A DNA stretch of 64,000 nt from Cliona cf. orientalis (GCA_963930775.1 OZ005704.1:4154001-4218000), one strand, 5' to 3'; shown: positions 10,690-21,300, counted from the stretch's first letter. Notes: generated by a model not told the origin, from the sequence alone. A program made the numbers and translations.

Positions 10690-11521
10690 TTAGCTACATA
10701 ATGGACTGTGGAAATTAGAAAGCATGGCACAAACCAAAAAAATTTGATCTGCCATTTTAGACATGACGTTAGGGATGTTTCCAAGAAGCTTGAATGTTTT
10801 TATCCGACCAATTGCCCTTTCAACATGGATTCTTAGGTTGGCAATCCTTCGAGTGACTGTAAGTTCATTAGGTGTTAGTTGATCACTCACTTTATTTGGT
10901 GGAATATTCAGTGTGACTCCTCTCTGATCTAATAAATCCGCTATGGCAAAACCTTGATCAGCCATGACTGAGTCACCAGGTTCTAGAAGGTCCAGCAGAC
11001 CAGAACGCTGAGTTAGTTCTCGATCCGAAATATTCCCTCCAAACAGTTGTGATACAAGAGACTGCTCCTGAAGGTGTTACCACTACAAGGGCTTTCAAAG
11101 TGTTATGATTTTTGTAAGATGAGTAAGTTATTTGCTGTGCTTGAGGATTAGATGGTGTTTGTATAAATATTTCAGTAGCGTCTATGATACACCGAGTAGT
11201 AGGATAAGAATTCTTGAATACTTTAGGCATAAACTCAATTTGTTCTCGTGATGGCCATAAATTAATATCTTTAAACTTAAAATACAAAAAATTGATCCAT
11301 ATTATCAAAATTCTACATACGGTAGGCTGTGAAATGCCAAAGCGGTAAGCGAGGTCGTTTTCCATCATGGAGCATCTCAGTCGACACAAAACAAGAAAGA
11401 ATTCGTTGAGTGGTGTTAAAGCTCTAGGAGCACCTCTAGTTTCAGTAGTGGATTTCTTTATGCTAGTGTTGCTGTATTGCAAGTGATTTACAGCATCACC
11501 AAGAAATCGAAAGCATATCAT
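10690..11521 (-). pseudogene. DDE_Tnp_4 (PIF/Harbinger-type) transposase core, one frameshift
   Basis: Two frames join into one core: 11521-10973 and 10965-10690. The first has a helix-turn-helix region (YRFGISQPTVCRI, about residue 67) and CIIDATEIFIQTP with the first catalytic Asp. The second has MADQGFAIADLL with the second Asp and LRIHVERAIGRIK with the Glu. This D-D-E spacing is that of the HARBI1/PIF endonuclease domain. A single-base shift at about 11063-11068, just after the segment VVVTPSGAV, breaks the gene. The THAP domain upstream at 11689-12048 is its likely DNA-binding half, either as a separate ORF or through a spliced or decayed link. The enzyme would cut at the terminal repeats of the outer element. 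Confidence 0.8.
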
Positions 11522-11688
11522 TAATAGTTCGTAGCTCTCAAATCCCGTATAGAAATGAATAGCACTATCATTGTTAATAAATAGCTCTATGCTAAATGGT
11601 GTTTGTGGCTGGATAAGTGGGTCTGTAGCAGTTGATGCATTGGTAGTAGATATGGGTAGATGTAAAATATCACTAGCAGTAATAGGTG

Positions 11689-12048
11689 TTAAGTAAGTGA
11701 TCCAGCAGTAGCAATAGATGGTGATTGATAATCAGGTAAGCAATAAGAATGATCGTGATAAACAACCTGAGATGGGGATAATTTACATGTAGGTACCATG
11801 CGCAAAGTGTACCTCTGCCAAGGAAAGATTTGAGGGAGATCCTTGTTGCTCTTCTTTATTCCATCAGCAAAATGTGTGCTGCATATTCTGCTGTGTACTG
11901 TAACTTCTTCACGTTGCTTGCACACTAGTGTTAGCCACGTTTGTAGCAACCGTTCATCCTTAAAAGGGAGGGTGTAAAATTTGATCTTTTTGCATTCTTC
12001 CTTGTTGGAGCGGTTGGTACAGCCAGGTACAATACAGGAGTGAACCAT
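11689..12048 (-). CDS. THAP zinc-finger domain of the outer element's transposase
   Basis: I start at the Met at 12048, whose sequence MVHSCIVPGC is the usual THAP beginning, not at the Met eleven codons upstream. The domain shows the C2CH pattern: Cys at residues 5 and 10, then Cys-x2-His in ICSTHF, with a PF-type motif (LPFKDERLLQTW) between, as expected for this roughly 90-residue DNA-binding fold. The ORF stops about 30 residues after the domain. THAP domains recognise transposon ends in P elements and related transposases. Here the DDE core lies about 170 bp downstream on the same strand in a different frame, so the two may have formed one protein before decay or through splicing. Confidence 0.8.
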   Translation of the reverse strand: MVHSCIVPGCTNRSNKEECKKIKFYTLPFKDERLLQTWLTLVCKQREEVTVHSRICSTHFADGIKKSNKDLPQIFPWQRYTLRMVPTCKLSPSQVVYHDHSYCLPDYQSPSIATAGSLT

Positions 12049-12156
12049 TCTAAAAAATTGGAACAAACTACAGCTATACAAGTATTGTGTGCAGATTTAA
12101 CTTTAGACATGCAAACACCCACAGGAATTCATTTATAGTGCCATCCCGTTATCAAA

Positions 12157-12610
12157 CATTGAACCACAGGGTCAATTATTGGTTTTGCCCTATCATGCCT
12201 ATGCTTCCTGTGAAGCCAACTTAGCCCCGCCCAGTGCAAGTAAACAGTTGCAAGCAAACAGGTGCCAGAAGCGTTTCTGACCATAGTGGCTCAAAGCTTC
12301 ACTAGCGTGGGGACCAACCAGGCTCCAGAACACTCGAGCTACCCAAAAAATATGGCTTCCCGTAGTACCCTTGCTAAAAGGCTGCCCATGAAGTGTGCAA
12401 AGTGCCAAGACAGTTGTAAATAGGTCAGTTGACTTACTTTAGCATTACTCTTTCAAAAAAATACTGAAGTGTAGCTCTTCCTTTCGCTTTTTGGATACCT
12501 TCGCTTGTTAAAAACTGTGCATTTCATGTAAAAAAGCGCGCAACAGCTGCTGGAGCAGCAGTACCCCTGGAGGTGGTGTACGTTATATAGAATAATAATG
12601 AATATGGTCC
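12157..12610 (-). repeat. Right terminal inverted repeat of outer element
   Basis: Reverse complement of 4933-5405, including the mirror image of the ORF at 5133-5348. It ends in GGTCC followed by AT. Confidence 0.9.
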
Positions 12611-12612
12611 AT

Positions 12613-15337
12613 TATGGCTAGATCTTGGCCTCGCATGCCTCAATGACCCATGGCAAGGATGTTGCAGCAGCACCTTCACCATATAACACAGTGCCTAAGT
12701 TCTAAATGTGAGCCACTGATGAAGTCATCACTGAGGATATAGCCAGCAAAAGTGACGCACGATCCTCAGCCATAAGACATCTATGCACCTCAAGGTGATA
12801 TTTGTAGACCAGACTGTATTCTCGTGGAGATAATGGATAATGCATGCTTGGCATAATGGCCAACTGGCTATATACCTTGTGGGGCATAACCCTCAGTGCA
12901 GATCAGAACAGAGCCTGATTCTCCCTCTCCCAGTTGCAATGGGAATCCAGAAAATTGTGTCATGTCAGCACTGAAAACATCTTTAGCCAAGAAATCCTGG
13001 CAAAGGTATTGCTCGTTCATAGACAGCTGAAAATCCTAAAACAACTCAGTTGCATATACAAATCAGAAAATTCTCTTGTTCAAATTCCTAATAATAATTA
13101 TCACTGCTATGTATGTATGTATGTATGTATGTATAGGACCCATCGCTTGTAGGAATCTGAAATTCGGCATCACCTTAGGCGAATCAACATATCAAGTTGC
13201 TATCGCTAACACCATACGTATCAGCTGGTAATCCTGACACCCAGATGACCTGCAACAGCAGGGAATCGGCCATTTATTGCTATTAAGCTATCTGCATTTG
13301 TGTATTATTATCATACACAATGCATTCTGTCAGCTCTCTGGCGTTATTGAGAGTACATAACAATCTCACTGTACATGTCTGCAGGTATGACATAGGCACT
13401 CGGTAGTTGCAACGTGCCGTGCTATTCATGTTTGCTGCAATTAGGATGACATCCATAAAGCTAACAATTCCACTGCACGTTAGAGGCTCTAACAACTTGC
13501 ACACCAATTCTTGACAAGTGATACCTAGTTTATTGATATTTAGCATTTTTCCTTAAGTACTCATGCATACCCAGTACCAAATTAGACCAATGCAGGCTTG
13601 TAATGGAAGACACTTGGCATTGCAGCAACTCCCAAATTCTACAAGAGGTGAAGCATCAGCTAACATGTCTGAGACAATCCCAAAGATGCAAAGCCCAGAG
13701 AGCAAGGGGCTTGGCTTACACCCTCGTACCCCGTAAACACACCAATGTCAACAACAGGGTCAACCCAGCCCTCTCCCCTCCACCACACTGCAGATTCAGA
13801 CGCGAGTGGCTCATGCATGCATGCATGCATGCACTCCTGGAACTAAGTCCACACCACATACATACATTCACTAATTGCTACCAATCGTTGGTAGCAGATG
13901 TCTGACTTATACACTTTGATTAGATGCTAATGCACCTATGCTGCTGGCATTGACTTACATACACTGTATACTGCATGCCACTATACTCGATGCCTTTATG
14001 TTAGCAATGTGCAGTACTGGAATTAATGCTACGCTGTGCAGATACTAATAGCTACTCTGCCATTGGGTCTGCAATAGGCCAGTGGTCACAGTTGTTATGC
14101 AATCAGCAATCACAATTAAATTTAATTTGAAAAACACACCTGAATAGTGCATTATGAAAAGGCCATAACGTATCTAATTTTAAACCTGGCTAAGTATAAG
14201 TTCGTATGGCACTCAGTAATGACGTACAGGGATCCTTGTGAGCAGCTTGCAGTAATAATATTACAGGACATGCAGTGGCGCTCAGTGCACCTACGTCACA
14301 ATAGTGCTTCGTGTGTGCCTTGTACATCAGTAAGTGAGGGATTGTGGTAGTCTAGGTATCAACAAAGTTTCATAGCCAATACTATAATAATTCTGGCATG
14401 ACCAGTATTTCACCCATTACTACCTCCTCAATTGCAAACGGATCCTCGTAAGCATCTGAGCTGCTATCAAATTGATCAATAATTCGTCTTCTTCCATCAC
14501 ACTCATGCAGGCATGGCATCCCATCGGAAGTAGGAATCAATGGCATCTCCAGGATTTTGAGCAGTTTGTGGTGATAGGCTATGCCACGAAAATTTATCAC
14601 ATTAACTGACAATGACGTCATTTACTGAGCATGCACGCTCAGACTACAAGTGCAGTCTGTACCTAGCTTCAGGTCTGAGTTGGCATTAGTGACACCCATG
14701 GCCATACTACTACTTTTCAAGACACATCTAGCTACATGCATATCCACCATTTGGCACATTACCTATATAAACGGCCTCTCCTAGTAGCGCACCTTTATCA
14801 ATCATCTCCTCTATGTAGTCGCATAATCACATTTGTCAGCCCAACTCCGACCAGTGCTAAGCTATTATAACTAGTAAGGGGCGTAATAATTAGTACACAG
14901 AGCAGAGTTAAGCAAGAGATCAAAACTTAGCTGATCAATTCACCTAGTCGAAGGCACTCAATGCAGCCCTAAGCAATAACGTGATACAAAGGCTCTAGGC
15001 ATAATAATAAAGGTGGCCTATACGCCCTGTAGCTACTTACGCAGACCTCCAAGTGTGCATAAATGGGTGCTCTACAGACAGGAAGACATAGAAGCTTGCA
15101 TACTACCACTGGGTTCTCTAACGAGACAAATACTCTTGATTGTCACATTAACAAAGAATAATCACCCCTGATACCTGAACCTGCATCACCTAGTGGTGCA
15201 ACTCTCATTGAATAAGGTAACCGCTAGTTATAAGGGCATCCCAGTTAAGCCATGGTGGATCAACCCAGATCCCATCTCAATGCTCTGTAGTCACCAGCAG
15301 AATGCAACGAGACATATAGTGCCTTGTGTTGTAAGGG
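12613..15337. other. Intergenic stretch with unassigned short ORFs and microsatellites
   Basis: Minus-strand ORFs at 12702-12887, 13283-13546 and 14382-14621 have protein-like composition (for example an acidic run around DQFDSSSDAYEDPF). They could be exons of an unknown minus-strand gene, but I cannot link them by phase. A (TATG)n tract lies at about 13110-13134 and a (CATG)n tract at about 13812-13832. Nothing else is recognisable. Confidence 0.4.
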
Positions 15338-15721
15338 CTATGAATCTGGTCCACCAAAAAAGAGCGGGTGAAGGCTCTTCAGCCACTTAATTCCCTCTGG
15401 CAACGTAGTTAGGATATCCCAATATGGAGAATGTGGTGAAGATACTAATGATCCTTTGGTGACTCTCCCTAGCAGCAAGTGACTTACGGGCAAAGCACCA
15501 TCTATCACTGTCTTAGGCACCTGACTAGCAATACCTGATTTCAGATAGTCAAGGCGGCAGCTACTATCGCCACAAAGTGCTGTACAAATGCCGCAAACTG
15601 AACAATCCAACAGCATAATCTTAATTGTTGGCACCTTAATTACCTTGCCATCTATGTAATATGGCTGGTACTTCTCTCTCAGTACCGTCCCATGAGTACA
15701 TTCCCGAGTGAAAAGGACCAT
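15338..15721 (-). CDS. Unrecognised 127-codon ORF
   Basis: The longest open frame in the 12.6-16.3 kb gap. It contains a cysteine-rich segment (CSVCGICTALCGDSSC, about residues 40-55) and ends in KSLHPLFFGGPDS. I see no homology and no convincing splice link to neighbours. The Cys cluster could suggest a metal-binding or structural exon, or chance. It is listed because of its length and composition only. Confidence 0.25.
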   Translation of the reverse strand: MVLFTRECTHGTVLREKYQPYYIDGKVIKVPTIKIMLLDCSVCGICTALCGDSSCRLDYLKSGIASQVPKTVIDGALPVSHLLLGRVTKGSLVSSPHSPYWDILTTLPEGIKWLKSLHPLFFGGPDS

Positions 15722-15729
15722 GCAAATAC

Positions 15730-16340
15730 GCCATTAGTGCGAGCGTTGGTGGGTACAACACGGATATCCGTGGATATACGTGAAATATTGACCGTTCAAC
15801 GTCCGGTCACGCCCAAACGCGCGGGTGCAAGCGGTTGAAGAATTAACAACGATGGCGTTTCGACGTTAAAGCAAGCTTGTAGCAGGCGATACTCAGGGTC
15901 GTTGAAGCTTAGCAGCCGAAGGTTCGAACGTGTACAGAATCGAAGCGCTCCTTTCTTAATTTTGTTTTCGATCGCACCGGAAATAAACGGTTTGGGGCAG
16001 TACCGTGCGGTAATACGTGCGAAAATTGGCATAAAAACCGCGTATTTTCGACAATAAACCACGCACGCACGCGTTCCTTTTCTCCCAGGTTAGCAAACAT
16101 ACACAGCTGCCACGACAAAACTACCTACCATCTTTCCTCACCTTCCTGTATTATTTCCTTGGACGGAAAGGATCACCTCTTCGCTCAGAGGCTCTCCTTC
16201 CAGTGGAGAGGAATGGGGATAATAGTGCATCCCCATCACCAGTATCTCCAAGAAAAAAGATGCAGATTAGGCCAGACCAATTTAATTTGTTGTTGCTCAG
16301 ATATTGTGAGGTAAAAATTGGACCGAACGACCAAATTACA
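15730..16340. other. No recognisable feature
   Basis: Two overlapping minus-strand frames (15796-16118) have no domain resemblance. The sequence is more CpG-rich than its surroundings and looks like unique DNA. Confidence 0.4.
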
Positions 16341-16364
16341 CACTAAGTAGGAATTAAACAACAC

Positions 16365-16697
16365 CAAGAGTATATAAGAGGAGGGAGAGAGAGTGTCTTA
16401 CTTCCTATTGCTGTGTGCAAACACCCTTTGCCAAGTACAGAGGTCAATGTGGTCAGCACTATATAAAAGTTACCACAAACCAGTACAGGTGCATGACCAC
16501 CCATAGTATTTTAGTGCTTATCATTGCTCACTAGACCACTGTCATGCATGCAAGTACAAGCGTGTGGTTGTATGCCAGACGTTTGTGGTAAGTTTCTGTG
16601 TAAGATAGTGTAACTTGACCTCTGTACTTGGCAAAGGGTGTTTGCACACAGCAATAGGAAGTAGGATACTCTCTCTCCCTCCTCTTATATACTCTTG
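16365..16697. mobile_element. 333-bp MITE with 7-bp target duplication
   Basis: About 95 bp of inverted repeat (CAAGAGTATATAAGAGG at the left, its complement at the right) surround a short unique middle. ACAACAC lies directly before (16358-16364) and directly after (16698-16704). The element has no ORF. It sits inside a reverse copy of repeat family C. Confidence 0.85.
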
Positions 16698-16704
16698 ACA
16701 ACAC

Positions 16705-17300
16705 TAAGTAGAGAAAAAAATAATTTGTGAGGGAACTGGGAACACTTGGGGATGTAATTTTTACATGCGCACGCAGAATGGGTCAGAATATGAGATTTGA
16801 TGGCAGGGAATTTTGATTCACGCCTTAGAATTAAAGTTATGGCACTTTAAAGTATTCCCATATGTTTATATAGGGAAGCCATCCATTTGCAATGTTTTCT
16901 GCCCACGCACTACGCGAGGGGCGGGGCCATGCGCGCACAGTAACGTGACGACCTTTACCCACTTTGGTTAAAATTGATGGATAGGCTGTCAGCTTACATT
17001 GTATGGCTCTACCATGCATCCAGCTTGACTATGTGGGTGCTTCAGGACAATTTTTTTTTTCTGCTTAGTGTGTGGTCTCCTCGAAAAAAAAATGGTTTAA
17101 TGTAAATGTTTGAGACTGGGAGGCCATTCATGACAAACTATTCATATGAGCACGCAGAATGGATCACAGCGGATAATTTCTTGGAAGCGGAATTTTGATT
17201 CACACCTTGATATCACACTTAAGTATTTCCCCATGTTTGTATAGGGAAGCCATGCATTGCAATGTTTTACCGCCCACGCGCTATGGTACGTAGCTATATT
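16705..17300 (-). repeat. Repeat family C, two reverse copies
   Basis: Reverse copies of the block that contains, in the forward sense, CATTGCAAATGCATGGCTTC followed by a motif TCTAAGGTGTGAATCAAAAT. One copy covers about 16740-17030 and a second, partial one about 17090-17290. The forward cluster is at 33.8-38.5 kb. Confidence 0.8.
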
Positions 17301-17380
17301 GTAGCATAATTATTAACAGATTGTGCAAATTTTCTCACCAGTCATATCAACATAAAATGCAGTTGGTATAATAGCTAATT

Positions 17381-17729
17381 AAACTCTGAATTGTGGTAAG
17401 TTCAAACCACTAAGGTTCATGTACTTTGCATAAAGAATTTACACAGCTGCAACTTTCAACATTTGATATTAGATTATTACGAAGCCAACATTTTGGTAGT
17501 TGTTAATTCTGATAGGTTATAGCTATATAGTTGTTTAGAAAAATAGAGATAACCTCCAACATCATCAGCTGATAGGGATCAAGGATATCAATCTAGTTTC
17601 CACAGTGGATAATACGGTGGGTCCTGGACACTATTGCTCAATATAGTATTATCGTAATACATGTGGGTGCCACTGCATGCAACTGCTGGATATATATGGT
17701 GTACTCAGGAGGTGTAACAACAGTTACTG
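17381..17729 (+). repeat. 349-bp flanking direct repeat, left copy
   Basis: Runs from AAACTCTGAATTGTGG to CAACAGTTACTG. The same 349 bp, with only a few substitutions and no net length change, occurs at 23273-23621 immediately beyond the other end of the YR retrotransposon. See the findings for the interpretation. Confidence 0.95.
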
Positions 17730-17739
17730 GGGGAATGGT

Positions 17740-17794
17740 GCCCATATTAACACGTCAGAGGTGTGCCTACCACAACCTCTGGCGCCATTCCCCC
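17740..17794 (-). repeat. B2 repeat (hairpin-forming)
   Basis: A 55-bp unit containing CAGAGGTGTGCCTACCACAA, with CAGAGGT and ACCTCTG able to pair. Outside it, GGGGGAATGG and CCATTCCCCC pair as an outer stem. Copy B1 is at 18336-18390. Confidence 0.85.
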
Positions 17795-17892
17795 AACCAT
17801 AGGACTAATCACGTCAAGGCGAGCTTGACGGAGAAAACTTTCAAAAAAAAAAAAAAAAACAATAAAAATTAAAACGTGGTGGGCGAGGAGGG

Positions 17893-18160
17893 TGAAATTG
17901 CTTCTCTCTTCTTAGCCCTGGAACGCTTAGCTGCTTCTGCTTCTGCTGCTCTGCTGTGCCCAGGCTCTTTGCGAGCTATATATAGGCAGAGGTGCATCCT
18001 GCAGCCCTGGCAGGGAAATGCTTCCTGCCAGACTGTTTTGAACAGGCTGACATGTTTCTCACAGCCTTGTAAGGGCTGCCTGTAGTCCAAGAGGCCTTAC
18101 AAGGTGACTGGGCGTACCTCTCAATTAACCTACTTTAATGATTCATTAAACTCCATTTAA
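17893..18160 (-). repeat. A2 repeat
   Basis: 268 bp matching 23007-23274 without indels. It preserves the first 66 codons of the gag ORF as a dead-end fragment. An A-rich run (about 17841-17875) lies between A2 and B2. Confidence 0.95.
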
Positions 18161-18335
18161 TTGACTACGGTGATCCCCCGCTAACTGCTCGCAGAGGTCC
18201 ATTAGCATGCCGCTGGTACTTTGACCAGAGTAGTTGTTTGGTGGAAGTCCCAGGTTGGAGAGAATCCTAGGATCCACCAGCCTCCTCCCTGGTAGCAGGC
18301 CGCTAGCCGGATACCAGAGTAAGATAAGGCTTGGG

Positions 18336-18390
18336 GCCCATATTAACACGTCAGAGGTGTGCCTACCACAACCTCTGGCGCCATTCCCCA
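18336..18390 (-). repeat. B1 repeat
   Basis: Same 55-bp unit as 17740-17794, downstream of the recombinase ORF. It completes the A1-ORFs-B1-A2-B2 order. Confidence 0.85.
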
Positions 18391-18514
18391 AGGGAGGACG
18401 TGAGTCCTGTGCCCCAAGCAAGTTTAACCAACATCAAAGTTTATGTAATTATATATAGCACAAAATACAGCAATACGTGCCCCCTGCTGGGCGGGGCCTC
18501 CGGTGATACGTAGA

Positions 18515-19501
18515 TTATGGGATATCGGCCAGAACCTTCATGTAGTTGGCCAACTCTGATCTTGGGATTTTGACGTACCGAAGATAGGCTGAGCTCTCCC
18601 ATCTGCCCAGTGTTTTAATAAGGCTGTCCTCCAGACCCCTAGCAGCAGCCGTTGTAGCAGCTCCAATCCGGAAGCTGTGGCTATTAAATAACGTGGGATC
18701 CACACCTACCGTGTGGAGTGCCCTACGGACTTCATCAACGAAACGATCACGTGTCAGAAAGGACTTATCCGGGTAGATGAATAACGGTCCCGTCGAGGAT
18801 CCCCTAACCACGAGGTAGCTCATCATTGATGATACCGGGCACAACAGTTGATTTGTCTTCCCTAACACCAGGGTCACTCCATTCTTCAACTGGTCTGTCT
18901 TGGACTGTTTGAGAGTGACATACATCACAGAAGGCTGTTTCGGATGGTCCACTGATATGTCCTGCCGGGTCAGGTGGACGTTACTGTCGAAGGTGTGCAC
19001 TGTAGGTGAAGTGAATTCCCCTACTCTCAAAAACCCAAAGAAGGCCAGGCAGGCTGCTGCCCATAGCATCTTAGCTTTGGGCAGTGCAGAGGCCTCTAGG
19101 CGACTCCAGACTGAAAACACTTTTAGGAGAATTGATGGGGTAATTGGTTGTCTTTGAGTTCCCGGTTTATTAGCTTGTCCCGCTTTCTCTCTCCTAACGC
19201 CCTGTAGGATGTATTCCAGGCGAGACATCGTCGGTACACCCGGATCCCCCAAGCCGCAAGCAATCTGGTGATGCCGAACCGCTGCCAAATAGCACCTAAT
19301 TGTGGAGAAGGCCAACCCATCCTTAGCCAGCAAGGATACGAAGGCCGAGAGTTTAGCTTCTGTTACAGGTAGGGGGGTGACTTTACATGCACTGCAGCAC
19401 TGTATGTATCGCTTCGTTCCTGATGTGTAGGTTCTTGTGGAAGATGCTGCCAATCCTTTTGAAAAGTAATGCTCAGCCGCCAACTGCAGGCTCTGCCACA
19501 T
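18515..19501 (-). CDS. Tyrosine recombinase of the YR retrotransposon
   Basis: 328 residues. The N-terminal 100 residues form the SAM-like DNA-binding part with the typical DIRS phrase STRTYTSGTKRY. The catalytic domain shows the first Arg in FFGFLRVGEF (about residue 175), the His-x-x-Arg box in NSHSFRIGAATTAA (about 272) and the nucleophile Tyr in SSAYLRYVK (about 309). It would integrate the circular cDNA by site-specific recombination without an integrase of the DDE type. The ORF is complete, starts at a good Met and is read after the RT ORF. The length is normal for DIRS-group recombinases. All four catalytic positions are present, so the product could be active. Confidence 0.92.
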   Translation of the reverse strand: MWQSLQLAAEHYFSKGLAASSTRTYTSGTKRYIQCCSACKVTPLPVTEAKLSAFVSLLAKDGLAFSTIRCYLAAVRHHQIACGLGDPGVPTMSRLEYILQGVRREKAGQANKPGTQRQPITPSILLKVFSVWSRLEASALPKAKMLWAAACLAFFGFLRVGEFTSPTVHTFDSNVHLTRQDISVDHPKQPSVMYVTLKQSKTDQLKNGVTLVLGKTNQLLCPVSSMMSYLVVRGSSTGPLFIYPDKSFLTRDRFVDEVRRALHTVGVDPTLFNSHSFRIGAATTAAARGLEDSLIKTLGRWESSAYLRYVKIPRSELANYMKVLADIP

Positions 19502-19596
19502 ATGATCTTTGAATCATAAAAGGTATAGAATAAAACATGATAACATATTGGTTATGTTCTAACATCATATGTACACCTACAGATCAGGTTATATAC

Positions 19597-21300
19597 TTAT
19601 ACAGTCATCCCAAAAGCTTTTGACCAGTCAGCCGAGAGCCAATTCGGGGTGCGGCTCACCAGCACCTCGAGGAGCTCCTTGGCGATGGTAGAGGGCACAG
19701 GTGAAGCATCCTTCACCTCATTCCTGAATGTACTGATATCATCCCGAGAGAGGGCATCCGCTGCCTTATTCTTCCACCCGGCCAGGTGCGCTGCCGATAG
19801 AGTGATACCATGCTTGGCACAGATAAAAAAGAGACACCTCAGGAGATGCATTGATAGAGGATGTGAGCTTGTCCTCTTGTTGATCATTGCAACTGCCGCT
19901 GCATTGTCACAATGGCATCGAATGTGCTTCTGCCGCATGGACTCTGCCCAGATAGCGCATGAGATAATAATTGGTAAGAGCTCTTTAACGGAGATGTGGG
20001 CGCTGTCTATTGCAGGGCATGATTCCCATGACAGACTAAACCATTTGCTGCCACAAAAAGCACCACATCCCCATGACCCAGAAGCGTCAGTTGTCAGATG
20101 CTGATCAATTGGTAGCCTGCACAGGGATGATATAATGGATATCCCATTCCATCTGTCCAAAAATAGATCCCACCAAGCAATGTCACTTCTGAATTCTGCG
20201 TTGAGTCGCATCGGAGCATCCAGATGTACTTGCCTCTTAGAAGTGTCTATCATACGCCGAAGGAAGGTTCGGCCCGGCTTGACCGCCGTACTAGCGTGTT
20301 GTAGGTATCCAATGAGAGAAAGGAGCTGGCGCTTTGTACAAGATTTCTTTCCTTGCCATGCCTGAATGAGAGCTTTCAAATGAACTAACTTCTCCCGAGG
20401 TAGTTGAAGCTCCATAGAATCAGTGTCAATGAGGATTACAAGAAAGTCTAGTACAGTTGTGGGGCCAAAGACTTTCTCCCGCATAATTGGAAATCCCACT
20501 TCCTGGCATACTTGCAGTGAAAGATCTAGGGACTTCTGGCACGCTTCTGTATGAGGGCTACCCCCAAGTAGGAAGTCATCAAGGTAGTGTATTATGAACT
20601 CCACAAATGAAGCCCCTTGACGAGCAATAATCCATTCCAGTGCATCGGCTGTGGCATTGAATATCTTCGGAGCTGACCGCAGACCGAAGGGGAGACAGGC
20701 ATCCACAAAGACAGTACCTTGCCATTGTACCCCAAGCAAATGCCTGTCCCCTGGGTGAACTGGGATGTTTCTATAGGCGCTCTTGATGTCTAGTTTGGCT
20801 AGCAGAGTGCCTCGGCCAGACTTGAATATAAAATTGGCTGCATCATCTACTGATGCATATTGTAAGGAACAGATACTTGCGTCAATAAAATCATTGACAC
20901 TAGCTCCATCTGGTGACGATAGGTCCACAATCAGACGCCACTTTCCCGGTTGACGCTTCTTGGGAATGACTCCAAATCTTGATAGGTGCACATTCACACA
21001 CCAACTGGGTGGAACCAGGACTATGCGACCAGCCTGCAGTTCATTTTCGAGATAATCCTGGACCACCCTTGGGTGCATGTCTGCACCCAACATGTTGTTG
21101 GATGATGAACAAAGGCTCCTTGAGGCATAGCAACCAATCCGGAAGCCATTGCGGATTCCGTTAATAAGGTATCCGACAAATTCTCTATCGGGAAATTCCT
21201 GAAGATGCTTCTCCCACACATCTGCTCGTAACGGGGTCACTATGCGTGAGCATTCAGTAGGTAAACTGACCAATGAGGGGACAGATATTTGAAGCTTCAA
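19597..21300 (-). CDS. Reverse transcriptase-RNase H of the YR retrotransposon
   Basis: 567 residues. The RT fingers and palm carry KWRLIVDLSSPDG (about 120), LLAKLDIKSAYRNIPVHPGD (first catalytic Asp, about 165), LPFGLRSAPKIF (about 210) and the YLDD box in IIHYLDDFLLGG (about 240). The RNase H domain follows with TTDASGSWGCGAF (about 400), the Glu in SVKELLPII and the Asp in CHCDNAAAV, ending in NKAADALSRDD. This is the DIRS-type RT-RH module that copies element RNA into DNA. There is no methyltransferase domain after RNase H. The ORF is intact, with about 200 bp between it and the gag ORF upstream and about 95 bp to the recombinase ORF. Confidence 0.93.
   Translation of the reverse strand: MKLQISVPSLVSLPTECSRIVTPLRADVWEKHLQEFPDREFVGYLINGIRNGFRIGCYASRSLCSSSNNMLGADMHPRVVQDYLENELQAGRIVLVPPSWCVNVHLSRFGVIPKKRQPGKWRLIVDLSSPDGASVNDFIDASICSLQYASVDDAANFIFKSGRGTLLAKLDIKSAYRNIPVHPGDRHLLGVQWQGTVFVDACLPFGLRSAPKIFNATADALEWIIARQGASFVEFIIHYLDDFLLGGSPHTEACQKSLDLSLQVCQEVGFPIMREKVFGPTTVLDFLVILIDTDSMELQLPREKLVHLKALIQAWQGKKSCTKRQLLSLIGYLQHASTAVKPGRTFLRRMIDTSKRQVHLDAPMRLNAEFRSDIAWWDLFLDRWNGISIISSLCRLPIDQHLTTDASGSWGCGAFCGSKWFSLSWESCPAIDSAHISVKELLPIIISCAIWAESMRQKHIRCHCDNAAAVAMINKRTSSHPLSMHLLRCLFFICAKHGITLSAAHLAGWKNKAADALSRDDISTFRNEVKDASPVPSTIAKELLEVLVSRTPNWLSADWSKAFGMTV

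Larger units (their letters stand above)
4933..12610. mobile_element. ISL2EU-like two-protein DNA transposon (outer element)
   Basis: A 7.7-kb element bounded by GGACCATATTCATT at the left and its complement at the right, each flanked by AT (4931-4932 and 12611-12612), consistent with a 2-bp target duplication. Long inverted repeats (about 455-473 bp) close both ends. Between them lie, on +, a SWIM zinc-finger plus YqaJ-like nuclease gene and, on -, a THAP domain followed by a DDE_Tnp_4 (PIF/Harbinger-type) transposase. A THAP-DDE transposase paired with a YqaJ nuclease is, as I recall, the known layout of ISL2EU elements; the exact family is not checked. The copy is dead: the nuclease gene is interrupted by another transposon and carries a stop, and the transposase has a frameshift. 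Confidence 0.8.

Noticed and set aside
17381-17729. LTR of a Gypsy or BEL element
   Set aside because: The flanking repeats lack TG...CA ends and a primer-binding site, and the element has its own A and B repeats and no DDE integrase.
18515-19501. Crypton-type recombinase
   Set aside because: A nearby DIRS-type RT-RNase H, a gag ORF and split direct repeats show that the recombinase belongs to a YR retrotransposon.
19649-20104. 151-codon ORF on +
   Set aside because: Antisense to the RT-RNase H gene of the YR element.
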